Positions 9,407 to 18,997 of a DNA stretch of 64,000 bases are shown here, in pieces. Source of the DNA: Prevotella melaninogenica (lineage in GTDB: Bacteria > Bacteroidota > Bacteroidia > Bacteroidales > Bacteroidaceae); contig NZ_CP072350.1 in NCBI RefSeq assembly GCF_018127965.1, forward strand, positions 1,240,001 to 1,304,000, in the 5' to 3' direction. The position numbers and the translations under genes are program-made. The notes beneath the pieces are model-generated. The model ran no database searches. It saw nothing but the letters and a program-made list of their open reading frames with translations, and was not told the origin of the DNA. Positions within the stretch are counted from its first letter, which is position 1; every line of letters starts with the position of its first letter.

Positions 9407-10633
9407 CTACTCCATATTGTCGGTTGTTGGTTTCAAGCAAGAGAGCTGTAAAACCAAAGCTAATACAACAATACCTCCCAAGATAGCAAAGCCATTACCA
9501 AGGTTACCACCATCAGTCCACTTGCCTAATACCTGTGTAACAGCAGCACCAGCGAAGACTCCAGTCATGTTCATAATACCATAAGCAGTACTGCGATACT
9601 TTGAAGAAATGAACTGACAGAGGATTGGCATATTGTTGGCATCAAACATACCATAACCAATACCAAAGCATAAACCTGCTCCGACGACAGACACAAGACT
9701 ATGGCCGAAACCCAAGAGCATAAGTGCTGGAACGGTAAGACCAAGTCCAATGGCACTGGTATAAACACGTCCTCGCAAGTTACGCTGTACCCAACGGTCA
9801 GAAACTACACCTCCCATGATAACACCGATAAACGATGATACAGCGATAGTTATCGTTGACATTGGTCCTGCACTTGACATTGGAATATCCAAACTATTAG
9901 CAAACAGTGTTGGCAACCAGTTCTTTGTTGCCCAACCTGGGAGACTTGGCACGGCAAAATAGAAGAGTATTACCCAGAAAGCCCACGTCGAGAAGACAAT
10001 AGACAAGCCACGGAAAGGGTTCTTACTTAACTTAGTATCACCTTGTAAAACCGCTTTCTGTCCATGCTTAGGATTCTCCTTCAAGAACATAAGCAATACG
10101 AGTGAATAAACAATACCAATAATACCAAACCAATGAAAGGCTTCATGCCATGAGAACATCGCTGCCAACGTTGCACCAAAACCGCCAACAGCCTGGCCAA
10201 CATAAAGACCTGTCATGTGAATACCTATCGCTAATGAGCGTGATTTTCCCTCATGCCAATCGGCAATAAGCGACAAAGCTGCAGGAATATAAAGCGCTTC
10301 GCTAATGCCCATAAAGGCACGGAGCCAATAAAGTTGGTCGAAACTTTCAGCATAACCCATAAGATAAGTTACAGCAGACCACACAAAGATGCTTCCTACA
10401 ACAAGCCACTTGCGATTAACTCGGTCGGCAATAATACCTGCGAATGGACTTACAATACCGTAAATCCACAAGAAAACAGCCATCAATGCACCAAAAGCCT
10501 CTGCGTGATTTAGTTCTGCAATATCGACTTTCATAGCTTCCTGCATCGTCGACAACATCTGTCGATCCATATAATTCAGTAAGGCTACAAACCAAAGGAG
10601 GGCAACAAGTACCCAAGGATAGTATTTTTTCAT
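9407..10633 (-). CDS. MFS transporter, probable sialic acid uptake (NanT-like)
   Basis: 408 aa, 12 predicted membrane segments. The N-terminal half has the MFS motif A-like stretch GIIADRVNRKWL, and NYMDRQMLS near residue 21 is typical of the anion:cation symporter branch. It sits between a NanM-like epimerase and nanA on the same strand with short gaps (120 and 91 nt). The substrate is inferred from this context and from similar nan operons in Bacteroidetes; sequence alone shows only the MFS family. Confidence 0.83.
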   Translation of the reverse strand: MKKYYPWVLVALLWFVALLNYMDRQMLSTMQEAMKVDIAELNHAEAFGALMAVFLWIYGIVSPFAGIIADRVNRKWLVVGSIFVWSAVTYLMGYAESFDQLYWLRAFMGISEALYIPAALSLIADWHEGKSRSLAIGIHMTGLYVGQAVGGFGATLAAMFSWHEAFHWFGIIGIVYSLVLLMFLKENPKHGQKAVLQGDTKLSKNPFRGLSIVFSTWAFWVILFYFAVPSLPGWATKNWLPTLFANSLDIPMSSAGPMSTITIAVSSFIGVIMGGVVSDRWVQRNLRGRVYTSAIGLGLTVPALMLLGFGHSLVSVVGAGLCFGIGYGMFDANNMPILCQFISSKYRSTAYGIMNMTGVFAGAAVTQVLGKWTDGGNLGNGFAILGGIVVLALVLQLSCLKPTTDNME

Positions 10634-10753
10634 AAAAGATTACAGCCCTCCCCGCATATCAATCATCTTACATAAGTAAGCAATGAATATCATAGAGAAC
10701 AACGGGCGATTAATAAATTACTTAAATTAGAAGCTTAATTTCTCCAATAGATA

Positions 10754-11851
10754 TTAGCGTTTCGGGTACTTTACTATCTGATTACTACGCACTCTTGGCT
10801 TCAACTCGCCACCAATCACGTACAAACCATGATCTGTCTGTGCCAAGGCTGCACCAGCACGTGCCGTTTCTGAACTCTTATAAAGAACTTTCCAGCCATC
10901 TTTGTTATAGTATAAAGTGTATGGATTAAAGCGATACCACTCTATAAGATGACTCAAATAATCTGGTTGAGGATGATTGACAGCAGAGAGAAAAACATCT
11001 TTGTTTACGCCTCCCATTACTAAAAACTGGTCTTTAGTTAGGTTTATACCTGTACCACCTCCAACGAATAGAGGCTCTCCTTGGTCGTCTTTCGGACCTT
11101 CAACCAACTCCCATTCATCAGTCGTCTCATCATATACACAACCATCCATCGACAACTTTGCTTCCTCACCATTTGCTGCAGGAGCGAAACCACCGAAAAG
11201 ACAGAAACGATTATCACCCATACTCCCTGCCACTGGCTGCACACGTACCATACCGGGGAAAGACTTTATGTCCTTCCATCCTGCTGAGATATTATCTAAG
11301 TCAAGGCGTAAAACACGATTAGAAGCCTTACCATCCATTGCTCCTCCTGCTATATAGAGATGTTTACCGACCAAAGCACCAGCCATATTATCCACTGAGC
11401 AAGGCATAGAAGGGAGAGTCGAAACTTCAGCTTTACCATCAACAAGAGTTACACGATAAACTTTTCCATAGCTTCCGTCGTTATTCATTCCGCCTACAAC
11501 AATCATACTGTTGTCGCAAGTCACAGTAACACCATAAGCCAAAGGTTCAGGCAAGTGACCAACCAACTTCCAATTCAGTTGATCTCCATTGTCAGTTTTG
11601 GTAGCATAAATCCCACTGTAATAAACCTTCTTACTATCAGGAGCCAACGTATTTACTGGAAAGTTACAACCACCAGCCATAACAAGTTGGTCATCAATTC
11701 TACCTGCATAACAAGCAGAAACGCCATGTTCTATTCCCACTTCATCCGTAGGAAAACCACGCATCACCATTAAGCTATCGGCATCAGAGGCGTTTGCACC
11801 CAATCCCGTCAATAAAGTTATCGTTGTCATTATTAGGTTTTTAATTCTCAT
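10754..11851 (-). CDS. NanM-like Kelch protein (N-acetylneuraminate epimerase / cyclically permuted mutarotase)
   Basis: 365 aa with an N-terminal signal peptide (about residues 1-21, ending GANAS), so it is exported. Repeated Kelch blades are visible (VMAGGCNFP, IVVGGMNNDGSYGKVY, YIAGGAMDG, CLFGGFAP, FLVMGGVN, LYVIGGELKP). NanM-type proteins convert alpha to beta anomers of sialic acid in the periplasm. It is first in the minus-strand operon leading into the transporter and nanA. The Bacteroidetes version is permuted relative to E. coli NanM. Confidence 0.87.
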   Translation of the reverse strand: MRIKNLIMTTITLLTGLGANASDADSLMVMRGFPTDEVGIEHGVSACYAGRIDDQLVMAGGCNFPVNTLAPDSKKVYYSGIYATKTDNGDQLNWKLVGHLPEPLAYGVTVTCDNSMIVVGGMNNDGSYGKVYRVTLVDGKAEVSTLPSMPCSVDNMAGALVGKHLYIAGGAMDGKASNRVLRLDLDNISAGWKDIKSFPGMVRVQPVAGSMGDNRFCLFGGFAPAANGEEAKLSMDGCVYDETTDEWELVEGPKDDQGEPLFVGGGTGINLTKDQFLVMGGVNKDVFLSAVNHPQPDYLSHLIEWYRFNPYTLYYNKDGWKVLYKSSETARAGAALAQTDHGLYVIGGELKPRVRSNQIVKYPKR

Positions 11852-12050
11852 CGTTTTAGGTTAAAATATCGCTTGGGATACCCCCTTCTTACAATAATAC
11901 AACTATACAACAATATTTACGTACGTATAATGTAAGATTCCATGCCATAATCAATTTGCTTACTAACCACAAACAACCTACATTCTCCTACTATTTAAGG
12001 AAAAAGAATGAGATGACTGAGGCTATATGACATCATCATTAACAATTTCC

Positions 12051-12126
12051 TTTCATGAAAGAAAAGAATTATTATCATGAAAAGAAATATTTTTCTTCAC
12101 GACAATAAATATTTTTTTTCATGAAA
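12051..12126. repeat. 22-bp-period array centred on TTTCATGAAA palindromes
   Basis: Units start at 12051 (TTTCATGAAA), 12073 (TATCATGAAA), 12095 (CTTCACGACA, degenerate) and 12117 (TTTCATGAAA), an exact 22-bp period, with purine-rich AAGAA linkers. It lies in the 286-bp gap upstream of the sialic acid operon and just past the cupin stop. The sequence is unrelated to the GCAC/GTGC clusters but has the same spacing. Confidence 0.7.
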
Positions 12127-12137
12127 AGAATTCGCAC

Positions 12138-12470
12138 TTACCTCAAAGTTGGTACAATAGCAAGGTAAACGACATCGTGGTCCCTACAGTTTTCAAACCA
12201 ATGGAAGTGTCCTTCTGGACAATAATGTAACTGTCCTACCCTCGCAACTTCCGTTGTATCGTCATAATGAACAGTCAGTTCACCACTAATAACATACATA
12301 ACCTCAAAAGAACCCACATGCTGATGCTTTCCACTATTTGCACCAGGACGCAAGGTTGAGTACATGATACGTGCCTGATCATCTACGAAAGCACGCACAT
12401 CTAATTTTCCTTCTCCGCCTTTAAAGCCTTCAATATGCTCTTCGGTAATCTTGTCAAAATCAATAATCAT
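12138..12470 (-). CDS. Small cupin-domain protein
   Basis: 110 aa single cupin fold. The metal-binding motif 1 is seen as GKHQHVGSFEVMYVISGE (His-x-His plus Glu), and motif 2 as the segment around PEGHFHWFENC. Proteins of this type bind a metal and a small ligand or act as sensors; the substrate is unknown. A promoter with TTG-N19-TACCTTTG lies upstream on the same strand. It stands between the TonB receptor and the sialic acid operon, but nothing links it to either. Confidence 0.8.
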   Translation of the reverse strand: MIIDFDKITEEHIEGFKGGEGKLDVRAFVDDQARIMYSTLRPGANSGKHQHVGSFEVMYVISGELTVHYDDTTEVARVGQLHYCPEGHFHWFENCRDHDVVYLAIVPTLR

Positions 12471-12560
12471 AATGTATGGTTTTTAATTCTTATATGAAGA
12501 TAGTGCAAATGGATGCTATGAACAATTACTCACAGATTACCGAATGCAGTCTATCAAGCA

Positions 12561-12590
12561 CAAAGGTAACAAAAAAAGCAGAGACCCCAA
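12561..12590 (-). promoter_or_regulatory. Promoter for the cupin gene
   Basis: On the minus strand TACCTTTG (12561-12568) lies 19 nt from TTG (12588-12590), matching the Bacteroidetes consensus. It overlaps the terminator hairpin of the upstream TonB receptor gene. Confidence 0.55.
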
Positions 12591-12608
12591 CAAGAGTCTC
12601 TGCTTTTT
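12573..12608 (-). terminator. Rho-independent terminator of the TonB receptor gene
   Basis: GCAGAGAC (12578-12585) pairs with GTCTCTGC (12596-12603), extended by A/T pairs. On the minus strand the stem is followed by seven T. It starts 21 nt past the receptor stop. Confidence 0.85.
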
Positions 12609-12628
12609 ATATTGTTTTATCTTACATC

Positions 12629-15600
12629 TTAGAATGTGTAACGCAAGCCAAGCTGACCACGCCAACGGCTGTAGTAGTCATTATAGTTACGTGTTGCATA
12701 ACCACCAGTGAACTGGTAACGACCATTTCTCTGATAGTTAACTGGACTATAATAAACACCGAAACCATCACCATAGGTATGACCCCAGTTCTTATTCAGC
12801 ATGTTACCAGCATTAATGATATCGAAGCTCAACTCAAGAGAATTAATCTGACCACCCACCTTGAAGCTATACTTCTGTGCGAAGTGAACATCGAAGTGAT
12901 GTTCGAAAGCGAGGTTATCAGCATAACGCTTGTAGTATTCACCACGATGATTCTTCATGTAAGAGTCATTGCCAATCCAATGCTTCATCATTGCACGCTG
13001 CATATCAGCAGTCAACTTAGGTGCAGTGAAGTTATCACCAAAGACTGCTTTGGTAAGTGCATTAGCAGAGAAGTTAGTCTCTTCAAACTGCATCTTATCA
13101 ATCTGAGCATCTGTTGGGATAAAGAAGAGGTCGTTACCATTTGCGCCATCTTCGTTAACATCACCATAATAATAGATACTATATGGAGAGCCACTCTTAG
13201 CCTGATAGATAAGACCTACGGTAGTCTGCCACTGCTTCTGTGCACCATAGTTTATGTGATAGTAAGCAGAAGCCTGAATACGGTGAGGAATATTGTAAGC
13301 AGAATAGCCCAACTCTGGGTCGTTAGGGTTACGATAAGTATAATTATATCTCCAGTTACTCTCTGCAACAGATGAGCTACCATTATTAACACTCATAGCC
13401 TTTGTCCAAGTATAACTTGCCATCAAGTCAAGTCCAAAGTCGAAATGCTTCTCAGCCTTCAAGCTCAAGTTCATTGTATAACCCTTTGAAGTATTGCTGA
13501 GTTTATAAACATTTGTATAAGGACTTCCAGCAGTTACCTTAGAGAAAAGTGGACGATTGTCTTCTACTGGAGCACCTGCGCTACCATAGACTTCACCGAA
13601 GGTCTTACCTGTCTGCTCGTAAGCAAGATTCTCATAAAGGATATCATTCAATGTCTTTGAGTAGATAGCCTCAGCTGTCCAGTTGATTCCAAGAACATTG
13701 AAGTCAAAGCCGAGGTTAAAACGAAGGTTCTGTGCATACTTGAAGTTACGATCGTAAACATTGATAGTCTGACTTCCTAATGCCTTCAACTTATTAGCAT
13801 TTGCCTCCTGTCCATTAGGGTCAAGCAACAAATTCAAGCCTGTTGGAGAGTTAACATTGAATGATGAAACCTGGATACCAGTATTAGAATAGTTGTTGCT
13901 AATCCAAACGAAAGGTATACGACCAGTGAAAACACCAGCACCACCACGGAGAATAAATCTGCGATCTTTCTTGATATCCCAACGGAAACCTACACGTGGG
14001 CTGAAAAGAGGACTACTTGCCAAACGCTGATTAGTCTTAACATTCCATCCCTTTGTCTCTGCATACTGAGCAAATGGCTCATTTGCTGTAGGAGTATCCA
14101 TGATAATTGGAATATCCATACGCAAACCATAAGTCAATTGGAAGTTTGTGGTTGCATCCCACTTATCCTGTGCATAGAAACTCAACTGAGCCGCACCAAA
14201 TGAAGATTCCCAACGTGGGTTACCTGTTACGTCAACATTTGCATGACCATAACGATACAAGTTGATATATGACTTCTTTGGATCGATAGTTCCATTAACA
14301 TAATCATTGTAGTAGCTTACGAAAGAATCATAGTTCTTGAAGGTATAACTACCAAAGAGATCCTGAAGGAAGAGGTTGGTAAACTTATACAATTCGTTGT
14401 GAGTACCGAATGTAAAGGTGTGATTACCCTTATACCAAGTCAAGTTATCTTCCAATGTATAGATGTCCTGATCCAAGCGGTTAGCCATAGAAGAACGGTC
14501 AACACCTAAGTTTACTGCGCCACCACCAACGTTATTGATAGTAACATTAGGATATTCACCAGAGATAGCACGATTGTCTCTTACACGTACATAGCTTGCA
14601 CGAGCCTCATTAGCAACAGATGGAGAGATACGACTCTGCAACTCTGCAATGAATGAATTGGTAGTACTTTCAAATGGGAAAGCATAGCTACTACCATTAA
14701 CAGCTGTTCGTGAACCTGCATTATTCAACTGAACTGCATCAACAAGACTCCAACGAAGAGAGGCTTTATTGGTCTCATTGATATTCCAGTCGAGCTTCAA
14801 ACCTACCTTATTACTCTTTGTATAAATATCACTGTTAGAAAGTGCTGTTGGGAAGTTTACACCTTGACGATTAGCGATATCAGCAATCTTAACCAAGATA
14901 TCATTTGCCTTTGCTGCATCAACAGCTGACTGCTCAGAGCCTAAAGTATAAAGGTTTGGATAGGTTTTGTTGGTTTTTTCATAGTTTGCAAAGAAGAATA
15001 ACTTATCTTTGATAATCGGGCCACCCAAGGTTACACCGATATTATATTCTTGCTGCTTGTTGAACTTTGGAGCATAACCACCATCTGCGAGAGGATATTT
15101 TGATCCAACTAAGTTCTGATTGTTACCAAAGCCATAAACACTACCGTGGAAATTATTGGTACCACTCTTTGTAATAGCATTGATAGCACCACCTGTAAAA
15201 CCACCTTGACGAACGTCGAAAGGAGCAACATTCACCTGAATCTGCTCAATGGTCTCCATTGATACAGGCTGCGCACCAGCTCTACCACCATTCGTTCCGT
15301 CACCAGAAAGACCAAACACGTCGTTGTTGGCAGCACCGTCAATCATGAAAGAGTTATAACGGTTACTGGTACCTGCAAAAGACATTGCACCACTATTTGT
15401 TGTTGTCAGCTGTGGATTAAGTCGAGCTACATCGGCAATACCGTGCGTGATACTTGGCATATCAGCAATCTGCTTAGAGTTGATACTCTGTGCAGCACCT
15501 GTCTTGGTTGCGTTGACACCTGCACTACCCTTTACAACAACCTCTTGAAGTTCCTTGGTGTCATCTTGAAGAGAACAAGAGAGATCTTCCGTCTCACCCA

Positions 15601-15889
15601 GACGAAGTGTTACATTATCAAAAGTCTTTGTCTTCTGACCAATGTAAGCTACAGTCACCTTGTAAGGACCACCGACGCGCATACCCTGAATAGTGTAACG
15701 GCCATCGATGTTCGTCACAGCACGGTAAACAGTTCCTGAAGGTTGGTGGATTGCTGTAATGGTAGCACCAATAACATCTTCACCCTGAGATACAACCTTA
15801 CCGCTGATTCCAGAAGTTGTAACCTGTGCCATGACAGTAGTTGTCATTGCAAGCAACAACGTAATCAAGAAAAGTAATCTTTTCTGCAT
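12629..15889 (-). CDS. TonB-dependent outer-membrane receptor with N-terminal carboxypeptidase-regulatory-like domain (Oar type)
   Basis: 1,086 aa. The signal peptide is at 1-21 (cleavage after TTVMAQ). A beta-sandwich domain at about 27-108 (GISGKVVSQGEDVIGATITA) is followed by the plug (QEVVVKGSAGV, SFMIDGAANNDVFG, GGFTGGAINAITKSGTN). The barrel ends in an aromatic residue (GLRYTF), as for BamA-inserted proteins. There is no SusD partner next to it, which separates it from SusC glycan systems and resembles Oar-like receptors. The ligand is unknown; the sialic acid operon lies 0.8 kb away but is not clearly linked. Confidence 0.9.
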   Translation of the reverse strand: MQKRLLFLITLLLAMTTTVMAQVTTSGISGKVVSQGEDVIGATITAIHQPSGTVYRAVTNIDGRYTIQGMRVGGPYKVTVAYIGQKTKTFDNVTLRLGETEDLSCSLQDDTKELQEVVVKGSAGVNATKTGAAQSINSKQIADMPSITHGIADVARLNPQLTTTNSGAMSFAGTSNRYNSFMIDGAANNDVFGLSGDGTNGGRAGAQPVSMETIEQIQVNVAPFDVRQGGFTGGAINAITKSGTNNFHGSVYGFGNNQNLVGSKYPLADGGYAPKFNKQQEYNIGVTLGGPIIKDKLFFFANYEKTNKTYPNLYTLGSEQSAVDAAKANDILVKIADIANRQGVNFPTALSNSDIYTKSNKVGLKLDWNINETNKASLRWSLVDAVQLNNAGSRTAVNGSSYAFPFESTTNSFIAELQSRISPSVANEARASYVRVRDNRAISGEYPNVTINNVGGGAVNLGVDRSSMANRLDQDIYTLEDNLTWYKGNHTFTFGTHNELYKFTNLFLQDLFGSYTFKNYDSFVSYYNDYVNGTIDPKKSYINLYRYGHANVDVTGNPRWESSFGAAQLSFYAQDKWDATTNFQLTYGLRMDIPIIMDTPTANEPFAQYAETKGWNVKTNQRLASSPLFSPRVGFRWDIKKDRRFILRGGAGVFTGRIPFVWISNNYSNTGIQVSSFNVNSPTGLNLLLDPNGQEANANKLKALGSQTINVYDRNFKYAQNLRFNLGFDFNVLGINWTAEAIYSKTLNDILYENLAYEQTGKTFGEVYGSAGAPVEDNRPLFSKVTAGSPYTNVYKLSNTSKGYTMNLSLKAEKHFDFGLDLMASYTWTKAMSVNNGSSSVAESNWRYNYTYRNPNDPELGYSAYNIPHRIQASAYYHINYGAQKQWQTTVGLIYQAKSGSPYSIYYYGDVNEDGANGNDLFFIPTDAQIDKMQFEETNFSANALTKAVFGDNFTAPKLTADMQRAMMKHWIGNDSYMKNHRGEYYKRYADNLAFEHHFDVHFAQKYSFKVGGQINSLELSFDIINAGNMLNKNWGHTYGDGFGVYYSPVNYQRNGRYQFTGGYATRNYNDYYSRWRGQLGLRYTF

Positions 15890-16132
15890 AGTTTAGCTAA
15901 AAAATTTAATATAAATAATAACGTTATTTAAATGTATGCTGCAAAATTAAGCATTTTTTTTGATACAAACACGGGAGAACAATGAAAAAAAATAATTCTA
16001 TTGCACTCGATAAACTTTTTCTCATATAACTTGATAATTAGTGTTCTATTACCTATTATTTGTCTTGTTGCATTCCAACTAATGTCCATAAGAGACGATT
16101 CTATCCATTATTTGCTGTCGTATTGATGCTCC

Positions 16133-16189
16133 GCACATCATGTGCGGAGGCTTAGCACACATTGTGCGAAGGCTTAACACGGATGGTGC
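16133..16189. repeat. Triple 13-bp palindrome cluster 2 (22-bp period)
   Basis: GCACATCATGTGC (16133-16145), GCACACATTGTGC (16155-16167) and ACACGGATGGTGC (16177-16189) lie at exact 22-bp steps. The cluster is in the 381-bp gap between the TonB receptor start and the rsmE stop. The rest of the gap is AT-rich and shows no gene. Confidence 0.85.
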
Positions 16190-16270
16190 GGAATATGATA
16201 ATTTCAATTACACATATCTATTTTTAGAAGTCTTCACCATCTTTTCAAACTTTATACACACAAAAACAGC

Positions 16271-17005
16271 TTACACTCTACGTGCAAGCTGCGACATCAT
16301 AACGGCACTAAGTCCTGCGGTCTCTGTGCGTAAACGGCTGTTACCCAATGTAACACTCTCAAAACTATGCTCCAAAGCAAAACGTACTTCATCAATAGAG
16401 AAGTCGCCTTCTGGACCTACCAATACGGTAATATCCTCTGCAGAAGAAGGCTGTTCTTCCTGTGAAATAGCGGTAAAGAAGTCTGCGCGTGGAATCTCTG
16501 GATAACAATGACAGATAAACTTCCGCCCATTGTTGGAACAATTTTCTATGAAACGACGAAAAGGTATCATCGGATTTACAACAGGTTTCCAGCCCTTACG
16601 ACTTTGCTTTACTGCAGAAATGACAATCTTTTCTATACGGTCAACACGCAATGTCTTACGTTCAGAGAACTTACAATCTAAGAAGCTGATTTCGTCAAAA
16701 CCTACTTCAGTAGCCTTTTCCGTCATCCATTCTATACGCCCCATGTCTTTTGTTGGAGCAATAGCAAGATGAATCTTTCCATGCCAAACAGGTTCTTGTT
16801 TCAGCGTTTCTTTAATAGTATAAAGGCACTTCTTCGATGATACCAGAGCTACTTCCGCTTTGTAAAAGCAGCCTTCACCATCCATAAGGAACATTTCGTC
16901 ACCTTCCTTCAACCGAAGTACACGTATTGCATGAACTGCTTCCTCAGCAGGCAACTCCGTTTCTACGGCTGCATTAGGGACATAAAAATATCTTGCTTCT
17001 TTCAT
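16271..17005 (-). CDS. rsmE: 16S rRNA (uracil-1498-N3)-methyltransferase RsmE
   Basis: 244 aa, the usual family length. SPOUT-type methyltransferase that methylates U1498 of 16S rRNA. An N-terminal PUA-like part (HAIRVLRLKEGDEMFLMDGEG) is followed by the knotted SAM-binding C-terminus. The latter is seen in MTEKATEVGFDEI, SAVKQSRKG, LVGPEGDFSIDE and LGNSRLRTETAG, which are the diagnostic RsmE motifs. The next gene in the same direction is the nuclease-family gene upstream. Confidence 0.95.
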   Translation of the reverse strand: MKEARYFYVPNAAVETELPAEEAVHAIRVLRLKEGDEMFLMDGEGCFYKAEVALVSSKKCLYTIKETLKQEPVWHGKIHLAIAPTKDMGRIEWMTEKATEVGFDEISFLDCKFSERKTLRVDRIEKIVISAVKQSRKGWKPVVNPMIPFRRFIENCSNNGRKFICHCYPEIPRADFFTAISQEEQPSSAEDITVLVGPEGDFSIDEVRFALEHSFESVTLGNSRLRTETAGLSAVMMSQLARRV

Positions 17006-17083
17006 TCTCTGGTTTTATAACATCGTCTTATTTAAAAAGGATGTTCTATATAGCAATTTGGTATTCTTGATTAGCTTTCTTAA

Positions 17084-17632
17084 TCAAGGTTCCTTTGCCC
17101 TATTCTTCATTTCATCTCTAAGCATAGAAGCAAGTTCATAATTCTCATCTTCTATGGCTTTCTCCAAGGCATGATGTAACATCTCAAAGCTTAAAGCATT
17201 TAAAGGTAATGCCATCTTGTTCTGACTTACACTGCTATCAACACTCTGACGCTTGAAAAGATGCTCTTCCATAAAGATGTTCAACTTTGCCACATGTGCC
17301 AATAATATTGCATCAGAAGCACGTATAGGGGTAAGCGTTAAGTCATCTTTATTTACCAAAAGAGCCTTATATTGTCCATCAATAATAGAATTAAAGAGTA
17401 TCTCATAGTGCTCACTTGTCATCATTGGATTCACACTACAAAACACTTCTGGCAACAATCTTTCTGTAACAGACTTCTCGCCTGTTCGCAAGCCAAGTTC
17501 ATACTCCATATGCTTATCACACACAATAGCAATCTGCCTTGTGTGTGTAAGATCAGACAGGACGAGGAGTCCTAACTCCGGACCTCCTACTATCTGTGAT
17601 ACACCTTCATATATAAGTTGAACTTTACTCAT
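17084..17632 (-). CDS. Bifunctional nuclease family (DUF151) protein with C-terminal UvrB/UvrC motif
   Basis: 182 aa from the ATG at 17632 (MSKVQLIYEGVS). A longer frame to 17701 would overlap the permease stop and adds residues unlike the family. Residues 1-125 resemble the DUF151 fold (GLLVLSDLTHTRQIAIVCDK, IRASDAILLAH). The tail (MLHHALEKAIEDENYELASMLRDEMKNR) is a UVR helical motif like that linking UvrB and UvrC. Some DUF151 proteins have DNase/RNase activity; the role here is inferred only. The gene starts 28 nt after the upstream permease stop. Confidence 0.8.
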   Translation of the reverse strand: MSKVQLIYEGVSQIVGGPELGLLVLSDLTHTRQIAIVCDKHMEYELGLRTGEKSVTERLLPEVFCSVNPMMTSEHYEILFNSIIDGQYKALLVNKDDLTLTPIRASDAILLAHVAKLNIFMEEHLFKRQSVDSSVSQNKMALPLNALSFEMLHHALEKAIEDENYELASMLRDEMKNRAKEP

Positions 17633-17660
17633 TAATTCTATACGATTTATCAGTATGCAA

Positions 17661-18923
17661 TTATGCTTTCTTTGGTCGGAAGATAATAGCAAACAAGACA
17701 CCTACAACAAAGGCGTAGCCTGCGAAGATGAACCAACAAGACTGCCAATCACCTACTGTCAACGTGTCTGAACCCACTGTCTGTGGATGTGTATAGGCAT
17801 TTACAATAGCCTGAGCTGCCAATGTTCCTACTGTTGCACCAACACCATTGGTCATCAACATGAACAAACCTTGTGCAGAAGAACGAAGAGCTGGCTCCGT
17901 GCTATTGTCAACAAAGAGTGATCCAGAGATATTGAAGAAGTCGAAGGCTACACCATAGACAATCATTGAAAGTACGAACATCAAGATACCTGGGAAGCCT
18001 GGATTACCAACTCCAAACAAACCAAAGCGCAATACCCATGCAAACATAGCTATCAACATCACATTCTTAATACCATAATGACGCATAAAGAATGGAATCA
18101 GAAGGATACAACAAGTCTCGCTAACCTGTGAAAGACTAATCAAAATATTAGCATGCTGTACTCCGAAAGAGTTTACAAACTCTGGTTGAGCACCAAAACT
18201 AAAGAGGAATGGATTGGCAAAGCTATTGGTAATCTGAAGACTTACACCCAATAACATTGAGAAAATAAAGAAGATTGCCATCTTCTTCTCCTTGAATAAG
18301 GCAAAAGCACGTAAGCCAAAGGCATCCACAAAGCTCTTCTGTTCAGTGCCTTTACTAACTGCACACTTAGGTAATGTAAAGGTATAAAAGAAGAGAAGGA
18401 TACTTACCACACCAGAAGTAACAAACTGATTCTGATTGCTTTGGAAGCCTAAGAGGTCTACCAACCACATGGTAAGAATAAAACCGATTGTACCGAACAC
18501 GCGGATAGGTGGGAAAGCTTTTACCGTATCCATACCCACATCACTCAAAGCACTATAAGCAACAGAGTTTGAGAGAGCCAATGTTGGCATATAGAAGGCA
18601 ACAGAAAGCGAATAAAGAGTGAAGATGGTAGAGAAGTCTGCATGGTCACCAACGCTCAAGCCATAGCCTGCTGTGGCAAACATAAACAAGCCTGCAAGTA
18701 GATGACAGAAGCCTAATAAACGCTGAGCAGGTACCCAACGGTCAGCAACAATACCCATCAAAGCAGGCATAAAGATTGACACTACACCTTGCATTGAGTA
18801 GAAATAGCCAATCTCAGGACCAATACCAATATTACCAAGATAGCGACCCATAGAGGTCAAATAAGCTCCCCACACTGCGAACTCTAAGAAGTTCATCAAC
18901 GCTAAACGTACCTTCAAATTCAT
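17661..18923 (-). CDS. Nucleoside:H+ symporter family MFS permease (NupG/XapB-like)
   Basis: 420 aa, 12 membrane segments. The start MNLKVRLALMNFLEFAVWGAYLTSMGRYL and GIVADRWVPAQRLLG are typical of the nucleoside:H+ symporter family. It would import nucleosides across the inner membrane, which fits the phosphorylase elsewhere in the window, although the genes are 11 kb apart. A consensus promoter (TTTG-N20-TACTTTTG) lies just upstream. Confidence 0.87.
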   Translation of the reverse strand: MNLKVRLALMNFLEFAVWGAYLTSMGRYLGNIGIGPEIGYFYSMQGVVSIFMPALMGIVADRWVPAQRLLGFCHLLAGLFMFATAGYGLSVGDHADFSTIFTLYSLSVAFYMPTLALSNSVAYSALSDVGMDTVKAFPPIRVFGTIGFILTMWLVDLLGFQSNQNQFVTSGVVSILLFFYTFTLPKCAVSKGTEQKSFVDAFGLRAFALFKEKKMAIFFIFSMLLGVSLQITNSFANPFLFSFGAQPEFVNSFGVQHANILISLSQVSETCCILLIPFFMRHYGIKNVMLIAMFAWVLRFGLFGVGNPGFPGILMFVLSMIVYGVAFDFFNISGSLFVDNSTEPALRSSAQGLFMLMTNGVGATVGTLAAQAIVNAYTHPQTVGSDTLTVGDWQSCWFIFAGYAFVVGVLFAIIFRPKKA

Positions 18924-18948
18924 GCTATAAGCTATTATTTTATGAGCA

Positions 18949-18980
18949 CAAAAGTACTGATTTTATCAGAAACTGCCAAA
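18949..18980 (-). promoter_or_regulatory. Promoter of the nucleoside permease gene
   Basis: Minus strand TTTG (18977-18980), 20 nt, TACTTTTG (18949-18956). This is a full Bacteroidetes -33/-7 match about 26 nt before the start codon. Confidence 0.7.
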
Positions 18981-18997
18981 TATGCAATCGTTTTTTA

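Noticed and set aside
12476..13375. 299-aa plus-strand frame opposite the TonB receptor
   Set aside because: Antisense to a clear TonB-receptor gene, low-complexity composition and no recognisable motif.
12629..15889. TonB receptor as SusC partner of the sialic acid operon
   Set aside because: No SusD gene, a separate terminator and the cupin gene lie between.
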